A stretch of DNA of 32,971 nt from positions 1 through 32,971 of the forward strand of contig JAJZWN010000012.1 in the NCBI GenBank assembly GCA_021846695.1. The letters are read 5' to 3'. The notes below the pieces were generated by a model. The model was not told the DNA's origin. It did not search any database and was given only the letters and a program-made list of their open reading frames with translations. This document shows, piece by piece, positions 15,190-23,741 of the stretch (positions within the stretch are counted from its first letter, which is position 1; every line of letters starts with the position of its first letter). A program made the position numbers and the translations under genes. This stretch comes from Thermoplasmata archaeon. Lineage in GTDB: Archaea > Thermoplasmatota > Thermoplasmata > Thermoplasmatales > Thermoplasmataceae.

Positions 15190-16836
15190 ATGGATGACAC
15201 ATATTCCTATATATCCAGCATATACGGAAAAAACCATTATGATATAGACAGACCATTTCAGGAAATCCTTGATTTTTATCTTGGGAAGCACTTAAATCTC
15301 AGTCCACTGGGTGCCTATGCAGGAAAGGATCTTTATGAAACAACGGATTACATAGACAAGGTATCCCCACCATTGCAGAAAATGTGGAGCATAGATGGTG
15401 AGAGAATAGATAGTGTTCTTATTAGCCCAATGGAAAAACATGTCCTTGAGAAGCTTATACATGAATATGGAATCAGCCGCCCGTATTTTCACGGAAAATC
15501 CATAATGGAGCATTATGCCATGGGATACCTTGTTGCGGATCCTGGAATATACTGCATACTGACATTAACGCACCAGACTGCATATGCATTACACAAATAC
15601 GCGCCAGATAATCAGAAGGACTATGTTCCTGGATTGATAGGAGACGGAAAAGAAACACTGCTGGGAGCGACATGGTTTACCGAGATCCAGGGTGGCAGCG
15701 ATTTGGGATCCAATAAAACAAGGGCGGAATCAGGCAAGAATGTGTGGTATCTCACCGGAGACAAATACTTTGCAAGCAATGCCGGCCTTGCCGATGTTAC
15801 ACTGACATCTGCATTCCATGGTGAAAATCATGGTGCAAAGGGGCTTTCATTATTCCTTTTACCAAGGAAGAACCAGGCAGGGGATCTTAATTACAGGCTC
15901 AGGAGACTCAAGGAAAAAAGTGCCACAAAGAGTGTTCCATCAGGAGAAGTGGAACTGGACAGCTCAGAGGCACAGATGATAGGTGATGCAGGAAAGGCAA
16001 TATACTATATAACTGAAGACTTAATGGTTTCAAGGCTGGACAATGGTGCAGCAGCATGTGGAATTGCAAGAAAAGCCTATCTTGAAGCATACTACTATAC
16101 CATGAAAAGAAAAACCTTTGGAAATCTGCTTATAGAACACCCAGGAATAAAGAAAGATTTACTGGATATGGAGGTTCTTCTTGAGGGCTCCATTGCCCTT
16201 ACATTCAAATCCATTCAACTTTTCAACAATTCCATTGATTCCAGGCCACCATATGATGAAGGATACAATTATGCAAGGCTAATGACACATATAGTAAAGA
16301 ACATAACAGCCGAATCCTCAGCAAAAATAACACAGATGGCAACGGAACTCCATGGAGGAATTGGATTCCTATCGGAATTTCCCATAGAAAGATGGCACCG
16401 TGAGGCATTGATAACACCCATATGGGAAGGTGCAAGCAATATACAGGCCTTAGATATGCTTGAGGCAATAATGAGAAAGAATGCACATATTAAACTGCTT
16501 TCGGATTTCAGTGATATTATATCTGAAATCAGGGAAGAAAGGGAAACAGCCGAATCCTGCTACCGGTCCCTTAAGGAAAGCATAGAAAAACTGTTATCAA
16601 TGGGAGCCATAGAGTCTCAATTTCATGCAAAATACAGCATGGAGGTTATGGGGCATTCAATGGCAGCCATCCTTCTTATTCATATTGGTAACAGTACCGG
16701 AAACCGTGATTTTATAAAAGTCGGGTCATTGTATGCCAGAAGATTCGTTAAAAAGGAGGATTACGACAGCAAAGCCATGGATGATGCTGACCTGCTTATA
16801 CATGTGGGCAGGACAGAAAGATCCATAAAAAATTAG
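15190..16836 (+). CDS. acyl-CoA dehydrogenase, AidB-like
   Basis: A 548-residue FAD-dependent acyl-CoA dehydrogenase of the longer AidB-like type (E. coli AidB is about the same length). The N-terminal extension is followed by TEIQGGSDLGSN (164-175), which contacts FAD, then a middle beta domain and the C-terminal helical domain. MATELHGGIGFLSEFPIERW (383-402) and PIWEGASNIQALD (410-422) are visible, with Glu413 at the place of the catalytic base. It should introduce a double bond into an acyl-CoA; the chain type is unknown. The next gene, an acyl-CoA synthetase, follows after 8 bp, so the pair probably activates and oxidises a carboxylic acid. TATA TTTTATATA (about 15161-15169) is 25 nt before the ATG. 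Confidence 0.88.
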   Translation: MDDTYSYISSIYGKNHYDIDRPFQEILDFYLGKHLNLSPLGAYAGKDLYETTDYIDKVSPPLQKMWSIDGERIDSVLISPMEKHVLEKLIHEYGISRPYFHGKSIMEHYAMGYLVADPGIYCILTLTHQTAYALHKYAPDNQKDYVPGLIGDGKETLLGATWFTEIQGGSDLGSNKTRAESGKNVWYLTGDKYFASNAGLADVTLTSAFHGENHGAKGLSLFLLPRKNQAGDLNYRLRRLKEKSATKSVPSGEVELDSSEAQMIGDAGKAIYYITEDLMVSRLDNGAAACGIARKAYLEAYYYTMKRKTFGNLLIEHPGIKKDLLDMEVLLEGSIALTFKSIQLFNNSIDSRPPYDEGYNYARLMTHIVKNITAESSAKITQMATELHGGIGFLSEFPIERWHREALITPIWEGASNIQALDMLEAIMRKNAHIKLLSDFSDIISEIREERETAESCYRSLKESIEKLLSMGAIESQFHAKYSMEVMGHSMAAILLIHIGNSTGNRDFIKVGSLYARRFVKKEDYDSKAMDDADLLIHVGRTERSIKN

Positions 16837-16844
16837 GTGGTAAA

Positions 16845-18356
16845 ATGGAAAATGGATTTACTGTGATAAACATTTTAAGGAGGGCATCTTACCTGTTCCC
16901 TGAAAGTAAAGTAATAGATGGTGAAAAAAGCATAACATACAGGCAGCTTTTTGACAGGGTCTCGAGGCTGGCTACATCGCTGAACAAAATGGGAATATCC
17001 AAGGGTACAGTAATAGGTGTAGCTGACTATAATTCCATAGAGTTTATGGAGCTTCTTTTTGCATCCAGCATGACCGGGTCAATAATATATCCTGTAAATA
17101 TAAAATTACCGTGGAATATGGCAATGGAAACATTGAAAGAATCTGGTGCAGAATATGTATTTGCATCCAAGGAATTCATTAATGCTGGCATATGGAAGGG
17201 ATTCAGCGGAGATCATGTGGTATCACTGTCAGAGGGTGGAAATTACATAAAATTCCATGACCTTTTAAACAGTGACCTTCATAGGGAGGAAAGAACTAAT
17301 GGTAATGATAATTATTCCATATTGTTTACATCGGGAACAACGGGAAAACCAAAGGAGGTATTATATTCAAATGAAAAGTCAGTCAATGGGGCACTGAGTA
17401 TCCTTTATCAGCTAGGATTATTTGAGACCCCGGCATCACTGGATTCAGCGGATAACATACTCTCACTTATCCCATTCTATCACATATGGTCATGGGGATC
17501 GGCTTTTCATGCTACCTATCTTGGCACAGACTATGTTCTGACTGGAAAATACGAAGCAGAAAAGGTTTTGGATGCAATAGAAAAAAACAATGTAACATGG
17601 ATAAACGCTGTTCCGACTATGGTTTATGATCTTCTGGCACATGATACGGATAACAGGCTCAGGGGTATAAAAGTGCTTATAGGGGGTTCACCAATCAGCA
17701 AGGGACTTGCCAAGAATCTCACCTCAAGAGGTATAAAATTTTCAACCATATACGGCGGCACAGACATGCTTGCCACATCAATTTCCCTTGGTCATGCAGA
17801 TGAATATGAATCCTTAAGAATGGTTACACATCCTGTTCCCATGGTCAATGCAACAGTCAGAGACAGTGAGGGTAATATACTTGAGAGGGAGAAGATAGGC
17901 GAGTTATGGGTAAATGCACCATGGCTTCCAGGAAAATATCTTAACAGGCCCGATGGGAAAGAATATGAAAATGGCTGGTTCAAAACTGGAGATGTAGCGG
18001 CAATGACCCTGGATGGTGGAATAAAAATACTGGACCGCGTCAAAGATGTTGTAAAAAGCGGTGGAGAATGGATTCCCACATCTATAATAGAATCAATAAT
18101 CTCTGAATATCCTGGCATAGAAATTGCCGCGGTTACAGCTATAGAGGATGAAAAATGGGGAGAGCGTCCCATAGCCTGGGTCAAACCATCCGCCTCAATA
18201 GAAATAGAAAGCCTGAGGCAGTTCATGGAATCACATGCTTCCAGGGGAAATATAAATAAATGGTGGATACCGGTTGAATTTATCATCATAGATGAAATGC
18301 CCATGACCAGTGTGGGAAAAATAGATAAGGCAAGGCTCAAAGAGAGGAAAAAATAA
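16845..18356 (+). CDS. AMP-forming acyl-CoA synthetase
   Basis: A 503-residue ligase that activates a carboxylic acid as acyl-AMP and then acyl-CoA. The phosphate-binding loop LFTSGTTGKPKE is at 160-171. The A5-like motif reads IYGGTDML with Asp in place of the usual Glu. WFKTGDVAAM and DRVKDVVKSGGEWI follow, and the A10 lysine lies in SVGKIDKARLKE near the end. Together these are the core motifs of the ANL superfamily. The ribosome site GGTGG lies 5 nt upstream of the ATG and only 8 bp separate it from the acyl-CoA dehydrogenase stop, indicating an operon. Acid substrate unknown; medium-chain or branched acids are typical for such pairs. It ends 2 bp from the convergent MFS gene. Confidence 0.88.
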   Translation: MENGFTVINILRRASYLFPESKVIDGEKSITYRQLFDRVSRLATSLNKMGISKGTVIGVADYNSIEFMELLFASSMTGSIIYPVNIKLPWNMAMETLKESGAEYVFASKEFINAGIWKGFSGDHVVSLSEGGNYIKFHDLLNSDLHREERTNGNDNYSILFTSGTTGKPKEVLYSNEKSVNGALSILYQLGLFETPASLDSADNILSLIPFYHIWSWGSAFHATYLGTDYVLTGKYEAEKVLDAIEKNNVTWINAVPTMVYDLLAHDTDNRLRGIKVLIGGSPISKGLAKNLTSRGIKFSTIYGGTDMLATSISLGHADEYESLRMVTHPVPMVNATVRDSEGNILEREKIGELWVNAPWLPGKYLNRPDGKEYENGWFKTGDVAAMTLDGGIKILDRVKDVVKSGGEWIPTSIIESIISEYPGIEIAAVTAIEDEKWGERPIAWVKPSASIEIESLRQFMESHASRGNINKWWIPVEFIIIDEMPMTSVGKIDKARLKERKK

Positions 18357-18358
18357 TT

Positions 18359-19522
18359 TCAGGCTGTGAGCCGTATTAAAGGAATTATTAATGTGAGAAT
18401 AGAAATTATAGCAACAATGATGAATGCCAGCTGAAAATTTCCGTAAATGGAAAACAGGAATCCCATCAATAATGGAGAAACAGTGCCACCTACCTGGGAA
18501 CTGAAATTCAGGATACTGCTTGAGGAAGCAAGATTTCTGTCACCTCCACTGAAATCAGAAGCCATTCCCATGGAGGGGCCTGCGTAAAGGCCATAGAGCA
18601 CACCTGTCATAAATGATATGATGAATATTGCAGCCAGAGGTGCAAAATTAATATAAATTATCATGCCTGCCAGAGCAATTACAGGCAATATAGACACAAT
18701 AGGTTTTCCGTTTTTCATTTTCCTGGATATAAGACCACCAATAGGAGATGTGATAAGCCCCCCGGCTGCAGGAATCCATGCGTATAAATATGCACTAGAA
18801 TAGGGCACAATATGGGCGAATACAATAAATGTGGTGAAAAGTGTTACAAATCCAATATACGTGAAACCGGCGGAGAATCTTATCATGGCAACATAAATTA
18901 TTCTCCTGTCTATATTTCCATGCCTTTCCTTTTTAATCTGTCGAGGTTCCCTTATGAATATGAAATTCAGAATAGCTGAAAAAACAAGTATGGACATAAT
19001 TGATATGAAGGTAAACCAGAAACTGATAGAAAGTGTTCTAAGGGTTAAATATTCTCCCAGTGAAGCACCTATAAAGAATCCTGTCTGGTATATGCCCACA
19101 AATGTTGCCCTTGTGGATAGGGGAAGCCATTTTTGGACCACTGATGTATCAGATACGTATACAGTTGCAGAAAAACTTCCAAGCATAAGCTGTATGATAA
19201 AAATGGCAACATATGAATTCCTGAAGAAATAAAAAAGAGAGAATGAAAAAGCCATGAGGATAAATGAGATTTTTGCGACCTTGGATACACCCACACGGTC
19301 AGATATTATCCCTGCAGGGATCTGGAATAAAGTATATCCCACCCAGTAGGCGGTTATCAACAAAGAACCCATGTATACGGTGATGTGCAGTGTTGACACA
19401 AGAAGCGGTATAAGCACCGGAATAAAGAACCTCAATGTGGAATTCATAGAAAATGAAACTATGGAAGCACTGAGAATACCCGAATATTTTCTTTTGCCCC
19501 GTGAAGTGTTATCTTCTGGCAT
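18359..19522 (-). CDS. MFS transporter
   Basis: A 387-residue major facilitator with about 12 membrane helices. The loop 2-3 motif reads GIISDRVGVSKVAKI (consensus G-x-x-x-D-R-x-G-x-(R/K)), and a similar loop (GLISRKMKNGK) appears in the second half. Substrate unknown. It converges on the acyl-CoA synthetase with 2 bp between stops; transport of the acid used by that pair would fit but is not shown. The ATG at 19522 lies about 24 nt downstream of a TATA-like ATATTAATTA on the minus strand. About 115 bp upstream lies one copy of the 52-bp repeat. Confidence 0.82.
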   Translation of the reverse strand: MPEDNTSRGKRKYSGILSASIVSFSMNSTLRFFIPVLIPLLVSTLHITVYMGSLLITAYWVGYTLFQIPAGIISDRVGVSKVAKISFILMAFSFSLFYFFRNSYVAIFIIQLMLGSFSATVYVSDTSVVQKWLPLSTRATFVGIYQTGFFIGASLGEYLTLRTLSISFWFTFISIMSILVFSAILNFIFIREPRQIKKERHGNIDRRIIYVAMIRFSAGFTYIGFVTLFTTFIVFAHIVPYSSAYLYAWIPAAGGLITSPIGGLISRKMKNGKPIVSILPVIALAGMIIYINFAPLAAIFIISFMTGVLYGLYAGPSMGMASDFSGGDRNLASSSSILNFSSQVGGTVSPLLMGFLFSIYGNFQLAFIIVAIISILTLIIPLIRLTA

Positions 19523-19636
19523 TCAACAGATGATATATGTAAAGTAATTAATATTTTACCAATAAACAATAGCAGGATTGTGCCGGTACGTTATTTTTAA
19601 CAAATTTAGTATTCATCAAAACGTGTACTTTAAATC

Positions 19637-19688
19637 TTATGTATCCAGATACAAATTAATTTTTATTTGTATCCTGTTACAAATTTAT
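19637..19688. repeat. 52-bp direct repeat, copy A
   Basis: Matches copy B (21202-21253) in 50 of 52 positions. It holds two tandem motifs, GTATCCAGATACAAA (19641-19655) and GTATCCTGTTACAAA (19669-19683), 28 bp apart. The first contains the perfect dyad GTATC-CA-GATAC. The two copies flank the DUF4143 ATPase gene. Confidence 0.85.
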
Positions 19689-19699
19689 ATATCCAACGG

Positions 19700-19870
19700 T
19701 AAATTAGTCATAGTAACTTCCCCTCCCAGCTTTCACAGGGAGCTTCCAACTTCAACGGTTGTTTGCAGAATCTCCATGGATTTGATTCCCCTCAACCAGA
19801 TGTTATCTGTTCTTCCTGCTAGACTATCGGACCTATTTCATTTCTGTCTGCCAGCAGACCGACCATTACC
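19700..19870 (-). mobile_element. possible IS200/IS605 (tnpB) 3' remnant
   Basis: A GC-richer patch between copy A of the 52-bp repeat and the ATPase gene. On the minus strand one frame reads RTDNIWLRGIKSMEILQTTV followed by EVGSSL and a stop, which looks like the C-terminal tail of a tnpB-type transposase; a stop also interrupts the frame upstream. Minus-strand 19832-19857 resembles plus-strand 14967-14992 (shared core ACAGAAATG, then A/G-rich sequence). No catalytic domain is present, so at most this is the end of a lost element. The assignment rests on weak resemblance only. Confidence 0.33.
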
Positions 19871-19888
19871 TTGTGAGTGATAAAAATG

Positions 19889-21169
19889 TTAAATTTTAAG
19901 GGATGTTATGACCCTATGAATCCAGTCCTCTACAGGTGTATATTTTATAAGTACGTTGTTAATTAATTCTTCCCTCGCATAGTCAAAAGTAATTATTTCA
20001 CCCGAATTGAGATTCAATCTATTACAACAGTTTATTAAGCCATCCGTCTCTCTTGCCCTAGTTTTTTCATTGTTTATAGAATAAGAAACCTGAATAGCCA
20101 TATATGTATTTTTATTTTTGACGACAAAATCAACCTCTCTATTGTTTTCATTCCAGTAATAGAAATGAAATTGAGGATTATTTTTTGAAATGGCAAACAA
20201 TGTTGCAGCTACTGTATTTTCAAGAAGTCGCCCTTTTATTTCTACCGGATTTATTCCCAGGAAGTAGGGAAATGAATTATCTATTGTATATACTTTTTTG
20301 GGGCTATTGTTTTGGCCTTTTATTAAGAATGAAAACCTGTCAAGAAAAAATAGGAGATACCCCTTCTCTAAATACAATGAATAATTATATATGGTTTTTA
20401 CAGGCATGGAAAGGAATTTTGAAATACTGTTAAATGTTATTTTTGATCCTATACTTGTGATATAAAATTTTGCCAGTTTTATAATCGCGTCGGGTTCATG
20501 TATATTAAATCTCTGGATGACGTCCTTCAATATTATAGTATTAAAATAACTGTCTGCAAGTTCCTGCTTATTATTAGATAGCACAATTGCGGGGAATCCC
20601 CCATACTTCAGATATTCAGTAATCGACCCATTCTCTTTAAACTTAGTAAATTCTGTATAATTTAATGGATGTACGTAAATCACTACATGTCTCCCAGATA
20701 GAAGCGTTGAATACTCGGAATCCAACAATTTTGATGATGAGCCGGTGATTATAAATTTCGCCTCATCCCTTTCTGATATCCCCCTGACAAATCTCTCCCA
20801 CCCAGGCACTTCCTGGGCCTCGTCAAGAATTACAATTGCCTGTTTATCGGAGTTAATTTTTTCCCTGTAAACGTTGTATATATCAAGCAATAAGTTGTAA
20901 TCCCTTTCTATTAGCCTTTCATCTTCGAGGTTTATTACAAGTACTTGAGTTTTTGAAAATGACTTTTTAATAAGGGCCTCTGCAATCTGCTTTGATATGA
21001 ATGATTTGCCTGACCTTCTGATTCCAGTTTCTATGATAATTTTTATTTGATTGTCATCGAATAGATCAATAATTTTATCATCATAAAAATTTCGGTTTAT
21101 ACCAGTGTATATATTATGGTTCCAAAAATTCCACGAATACAATATTTTGAGAATATTTTCTCTATCCAT
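19889..21169 (-). CDS. AAA ATPase with DUF4143 and nuclease-like C-terminal domain
   Basis: A 426-residue ATPase of the archaeal AAA_14/DUF4143 type. Walker A is GIRRSGKS at 49-56, Walker B VILDEAQ at 113-119, and a sensor-like ITGSSS at 141-146. The segment SGRHVVIYVHPLNYTEF joins to the DUF4143 region, where LKYGGFPAIV is typical. The C-terminus has LLENTVAATLF (E317), REVDFVV (D347) and IQVSYSI (Q360), the layout of a PD-(D/E)xK nuclease-like fold with a weak last position. The role of these ATPases is unknown; they occur in many copies in archaeal genomes. Direct repeats flank it, and copy B lies just upstream of its promoter, so it may be a mobile or self-regulated cassette. A TATA-like element (about 21188-21198) suggests a leaderless start. 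Confidence 0.85.
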   Translation of the reverse strand: MDRENILKILYSWNFWNHNIYTGINRNFYDDKIIDLFDDNQIKIIIETGIRRSGKSFISKQIAEALIKKSFSKTQVLVINLEDERLIERDYNLLLDIYNVYREKINSDKQAIVILDEAQEVPGWERFVRGISERDEAKFIITGSSSKLLDSEYSTLLSGRHVVIYVHPLNYTEFTKFKENGSITEYLKYGGFPAIVLSNNKQELADSYFNTIILKDVIQRFNIHEPDAIIKLAKFYITSIGSKITFNSISKFLSMPVKTIYNYSLYLEKGYLLFFLDRFSFLIKGQNNSPKKVYTIDNSFPYFLGINPVEIKGRLLENTVAATLFAISKNNPQFHFYYWNENNREVDFVVKNKNTYMAIQVSYSINNEKTRARETDGLINCCNRLNLNSGEIITFDYAREELINNVLIKYTPVEDWIHRVITSLKI

Positions 21170-21201
21170 TATTTTATGTATTGCATTTTAAATATTAAAT
21201 T

Positions 21202-21253
21202 TTATGTATCCTGTTACAAATTAATTTTTATTTGTATCCTGTTACAAATTTAT
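21202..21253. repeat. 52-bp direct repeat, copy B, upstream of the ATPase gene
   Basis: Two motifs GTATCCTGTTACAAA (21206-21220 and 21234-21248) in tandem, 28 bp apart; the second is part of the dyad TTTGTA-TCCTGT-TACAAA. The copy lies about 33 bp upstream of the ATPase start on its minus strand, just beyond the likely TATA box. This position suits an operator or activator site. Confidence 0.85.
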
Positions 21254-21409
21254 CGGAAAATCAAGATAATTGAAAGTATGTTATATAAGTTGGCAATTAA
21301 CTCTGTTTTAAACACATGGTTAAGCCAAATTATCATATACACCGGTACAAAAGAGCAAGATATTCCCTTCATCAGAAATGATTAATTAGGCATTGAAGAA
21401 TTATCCATA

Positions 21410-22348
21410 ATGAATTCTATTGAAAAAATTACAGTACCTATAGAGATCAGAGCACTCAAAACTGCTAATATATACCATATTTCTGGAGATTATAACTATA
21501 TCGTAGATACTGGAATGTCTGAAAATGGATACAGGCAGATAAAAAATACAATAGACCTTTCAAAGATTGATATGTGCATAATCACTCATCTCCATATAGA
21601 CCATATAGGTGGTGCACTTTATCTGGAGAAATACAATAAAATTCCCATATATATCTCTAAAAACGATTATGACACAATTAAATACATCACAGATAATAGA
21701 CAGGAGTATTTTACTGACTATAAAAATTTGATGATTTCAAACGGTGTGCCAGAAGAATTATTTCACGATATAACTGAAGGCAATCCCGTTATGAAATTTA
21801 TAGATTATTATTCCTCTTTAAATCTCAATATCATCGGAGATATGCATATGAGAGATACGGAAATAATAGATGTCCCCGGCCATTCTCCCGGTTCCGTGTG
21901 CATATATTTCAATGATACACATGCCATGATAACAGGAGACCATATATTAAAAAATATATCACCAAATATCAGTGTTTACAGAAATAACACTGATTATTTA
22001 GGTATGTATATGAAAAGTCTGAACAAAGTAAGAAATTATGATGTCAACATTGCATATCCTGGACACAGAGATAATTTTACAAATTTTTCTGACAGAATAG
22101 ATCAGATACTGGAACACCATCGGATAAGAATAGAGAATATGACTTTACCCCTAAACCAGTGGCATAATGCCTTTGAAATAGCCTCCTCCATAGAATGGAG
22201 CAAGGGTAGAAAACTAAAGGATATGAATTCTATGGAAAAAAATTTTGCAATAATGGAAACAATTGCTCATTTGATTCATATGAAAAATTTAGGAATAATT
22301 GAAGAGAAATATGCCGGAAACATTTGTATGTACAGGGCATTAAACTAG
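21410..22348 (+). CDS. metallo-beta-lactamase-fold hydrolase
   Basis: A 312-residue MBL-fold protein with the full set of metal ligands: THLHIDHIGG (H60, H62, D64, H65), VPGHSPGS (H158), TGDHIL (D177) and YPGHRDNF (H219). A C-terminal helical region of about 80 residues (QILEHHRIRIENM onward) is typical of the glyoxalase II/LACTB2-like subgroup, whose members hydrolyse thioesters or other acyl esters in the cytosol. Substrate unknown. It is a single plus-strand gene starting at ATG 21410; no clear Shine-Dalgarno precedes it. The flanking ATPase gene is divergent. Confidence 0.85.
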   Translation: MNSIEKITVPIEIRALKTANIYHISGDYNYIVDTGMSENGYRQIKNTIDLSKIDMCIITHLHIDHIGGALYLEKYNKIPIYISKNDYDTIKYITDNRQEYFTDYKNLMISNGVPEELFHDITEGNPVMKFIDYYSSLNLNIIGDMHMRDTEIIDVPGHSPGSVCIYFNDTHAMITGDHILKNISPNISVYRNNTDYLGMYMKSLNKVRNYDVNIAYPGHRDNFTNFSDRIDQILEHHRIRIENMTLPLNQWHNAFEIASSIEWSKGRKLKDMNSMEKNFAIMETIAHLIHMKNLGIIEEKYAGNICMYRALN

Positions 22349-22469
22349 ATTTAATTTCTTATTAGCTGGAATTACTCATTTCTATATGATTGAAAACCAT
22401 TATAGTCATATTTCATATCTGTGAAATATATGTAACAGAAATATTTTTATTGGTAAAAACAATAGAGTT

Positions 22470-22838
22470 ATGATTAAAATGGATGACCCAGTGAAAATTG
22501 CAAAAATGGATAGTGAGAATAGAAAAAAGGCAATGCAGGAAGTGTTTAACGAAATGTTCAAACGCAGTGATGAGGAGAAAGTTGACTTAATAAAAAACTT
22601 CATAACCGGAATTAGAGCGGTTGATGATAGTGCATATATCGGACTGTGCACCACGAATCTGGATTTAGCAGCTGGAATGGGTGAAAATGAATTGAAAGCC
22701 TTTGTAGGAATCCGTATGAAAGCAAATTCTGAGCTCCCGCCAGATCTTAAGGCAAGAGACATGAAAATGCTCCAGGCTGCAATGGGGAAAGTTCCTGCCT
22801 CTGTATCAGGTAAAATATCAAAGTTTATGCAACAATAA
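22470..22838 (+). CDS. small helical protein of unknown function
   Basis: I do not recognise this 122-residue protein. It is soluble and rich in charged helices. It starts MIKMDDPVKIAKMDSENRKK, contains KNFITGIRAVDDSAYIGLCT and GENELKAFVGIRMKANSELP, and ends with KISKFMQQ. No signal peptide, membrane helix or metal motif is seen. The ATG at 22470 has a TATA-like ATATTTTTA (about 22441-22449) 24 nt upstream, supporting a leaderless start; Met4 is an alternative. Codon use looks like its neighbours, so it is probably a real gene. The 3' side is followed by two RNA-like folds. Confidence 0.6.
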   Translation: MIKMDDPVKIAKMDSENRKKAMQEVFNEMFKRSDEEKVDLIKNFITGIRAVDDSAYIGLCTTNLDLAAGMGENELKAFVGIRMKANSELPPDLKARDMKMLQAAMGKVPASVSGKISKFMQQ

Positions 22839-22888
22839 TTCGTTGATATTTTTATAAAATATATTTGAGAAGTTTCAATTTATTGGAA

Positions 22889-22949
22889 AATAGCCCCTGA
22901 TGTTCATGGAAGAACATCTCTCAGGCAATTCAATTATTCAGTGGCTATT
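22889..22949 (+). ncRNA. candidate structured RNA or terminator hairpin
   Basis: A perfect 7-bp hairpin GATGTTC-ATGGAA-GAACATC (22899-22918) sits inside an outer 7-bp pairing of AATAGCC (22889-22895) with GGCTATT (22943-22949). CCT/AGG pairs can extend the inner stem. It begins about 50 nt after the stop of the 122-residue gene, so it could be part of that mRNA's 3' end. Strand is uncertain since the pairing is symmetric. Confidence 0.4.
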
Positions 22950-23073
22950 GGTACAATATGATATTAATTAACTATTTTACAAAATCTTTAAACCGATGAA
23001 ATCATTATCATATGTCTTATAAATAAGTATATACGATTCATGAATATATATGACGACGTAAGACTATAAACAA

Positions 23074-23205
23074 CCCGGCCTTTAATGGGCTCCGGATATA
23101 GCATATTGCGAGTCACATTGCAATGACCATCCGATCAGGGGCTGGGCTTAGAATTCCCCGTGGGTCAGGAAATTATGAAACGTGATTAATATCCGTTAAA
23201 CCGGG
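23074..23205 (+). ncRNA. candidate multi-branched noncoding RNA
   Basis: The segment folds by perfect pairings: CCCGG (23074-23078) with CCGGG (23201-23205), and CGGATAT (23093-23099) with ATATCCG (23189-23195). Inside are a hairpin ATTGC/GCAAT (23105-23109/23120-23124) and a stem GACC/GGTC (23125-23128/23163-23166) enclosing GGGG/CCCC (23138-23141/23156-23159). It is richer in G+C than the flanks. TATA-like elements lie upstream at 23016-23025 and 23043-23050; the second is about 26 nt before the first stem. No motif of RNase P, SRP, 5S or tRNA was found, and the strand is inferred from the TATA elements. The remaining gene-free bases between 22839 and 23246 show nothing more. Confidence 0.5.
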
Positions 23206-23246
23206 GAAAAGTTTCAAAACTATTAAAAGATAAAATTATTTCAGGA

Positions 23247-23624
23247 TCATATCACCTGATTTGCTATGAGTCGGTAAAGCATTTTTAATTTTTGAATTGC
23301 ATCCCTAGATTCACGTATACCGTACAACTCCAGCATCTCATCTGGGTCTTTGTATAGGAGATATACATCATTGTTCGTTGAGTATATTAGAAGTTTCGAT
23401 GGAAGTTCTATTCCAATTTCTGGGTTTTCTTTCATAAGTAGTGTTCCTGTTACGGGAGAACCGAAGATAATTACGGTTTCATTTTCCATATTTAAACCGA
23501 CCTCTTTTGCATTCTTCCTGTGGTCTATAATTGAAAACACAGTGACTCCCTTTGACTTAAGAAAATTAACCACTAAATTGACAGTGTCTTCAAATCCGTG
23601 AGTACTCTTGCATTTAATCAACAT
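23247..23624 (-). CDS. DUF302 domain protein
   Basis: A 125-residue soluble protein matching DUF302. It has an N-terminal GFEDTVNLVVNFLKSKGVTV helix, ENETVIIFGSPVTGTLLMKE, the hallmark PEIGIELPSKLLIYS strand (family P-x-x-G-x-D-L-P), and VYLLYKDPDEML. DUF302 proteins form small alpha/beta dimers; no enzymatic role is established. The ATG at 23624 is followed by a complete domain, so the gene looks intact. It stands alone between the candidate RNA and the Rieske pseudogene. Confidence 0.8.
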   Translation of the reverse strand: MLIKCKSTHGFEDTVNLVVNFLKSKGVTVFSIIDHRKNAKEVGLNMENETVIIFGSPVTGTLLMKENPEIGIELPSKLLIYSTNNDVYLLYKDPDEMLELYGIRESRDAIQKLKMLYRLIANQVI

Positions 23625-23741
23625 ATTGCTTTATTAATATATGATATAATATACTTGCCATGGATATTTTTCTTTCTAAATTTTTAATGGCATAAAGCAA
23701 TAGCTTCAAAAGATATAGATTTTATACTTTGATAATGAACC

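Noticed and set aside
17792..18340. Minus-strand open frame of 182 codons opposite the acyl-CoA synthetase
   Set aside because: The plus strand carries conserved ANL motifs here; the antisense peptide has no recognisable features.
22889..23205. RNase P or SRP RNA
   Set aside because: The span has a suitable length, but the conserved GAGGAAAGUC-type and ACAGAA-type RNase P segments and the SRP helix 8 GGAAG/AGCA loops are absent.
23211..23220. GTTTCAAAAC, similar to part of a CRISPR repeat
   Set aside because: It occurs once, with no spaced copies and no cas genes in the window.
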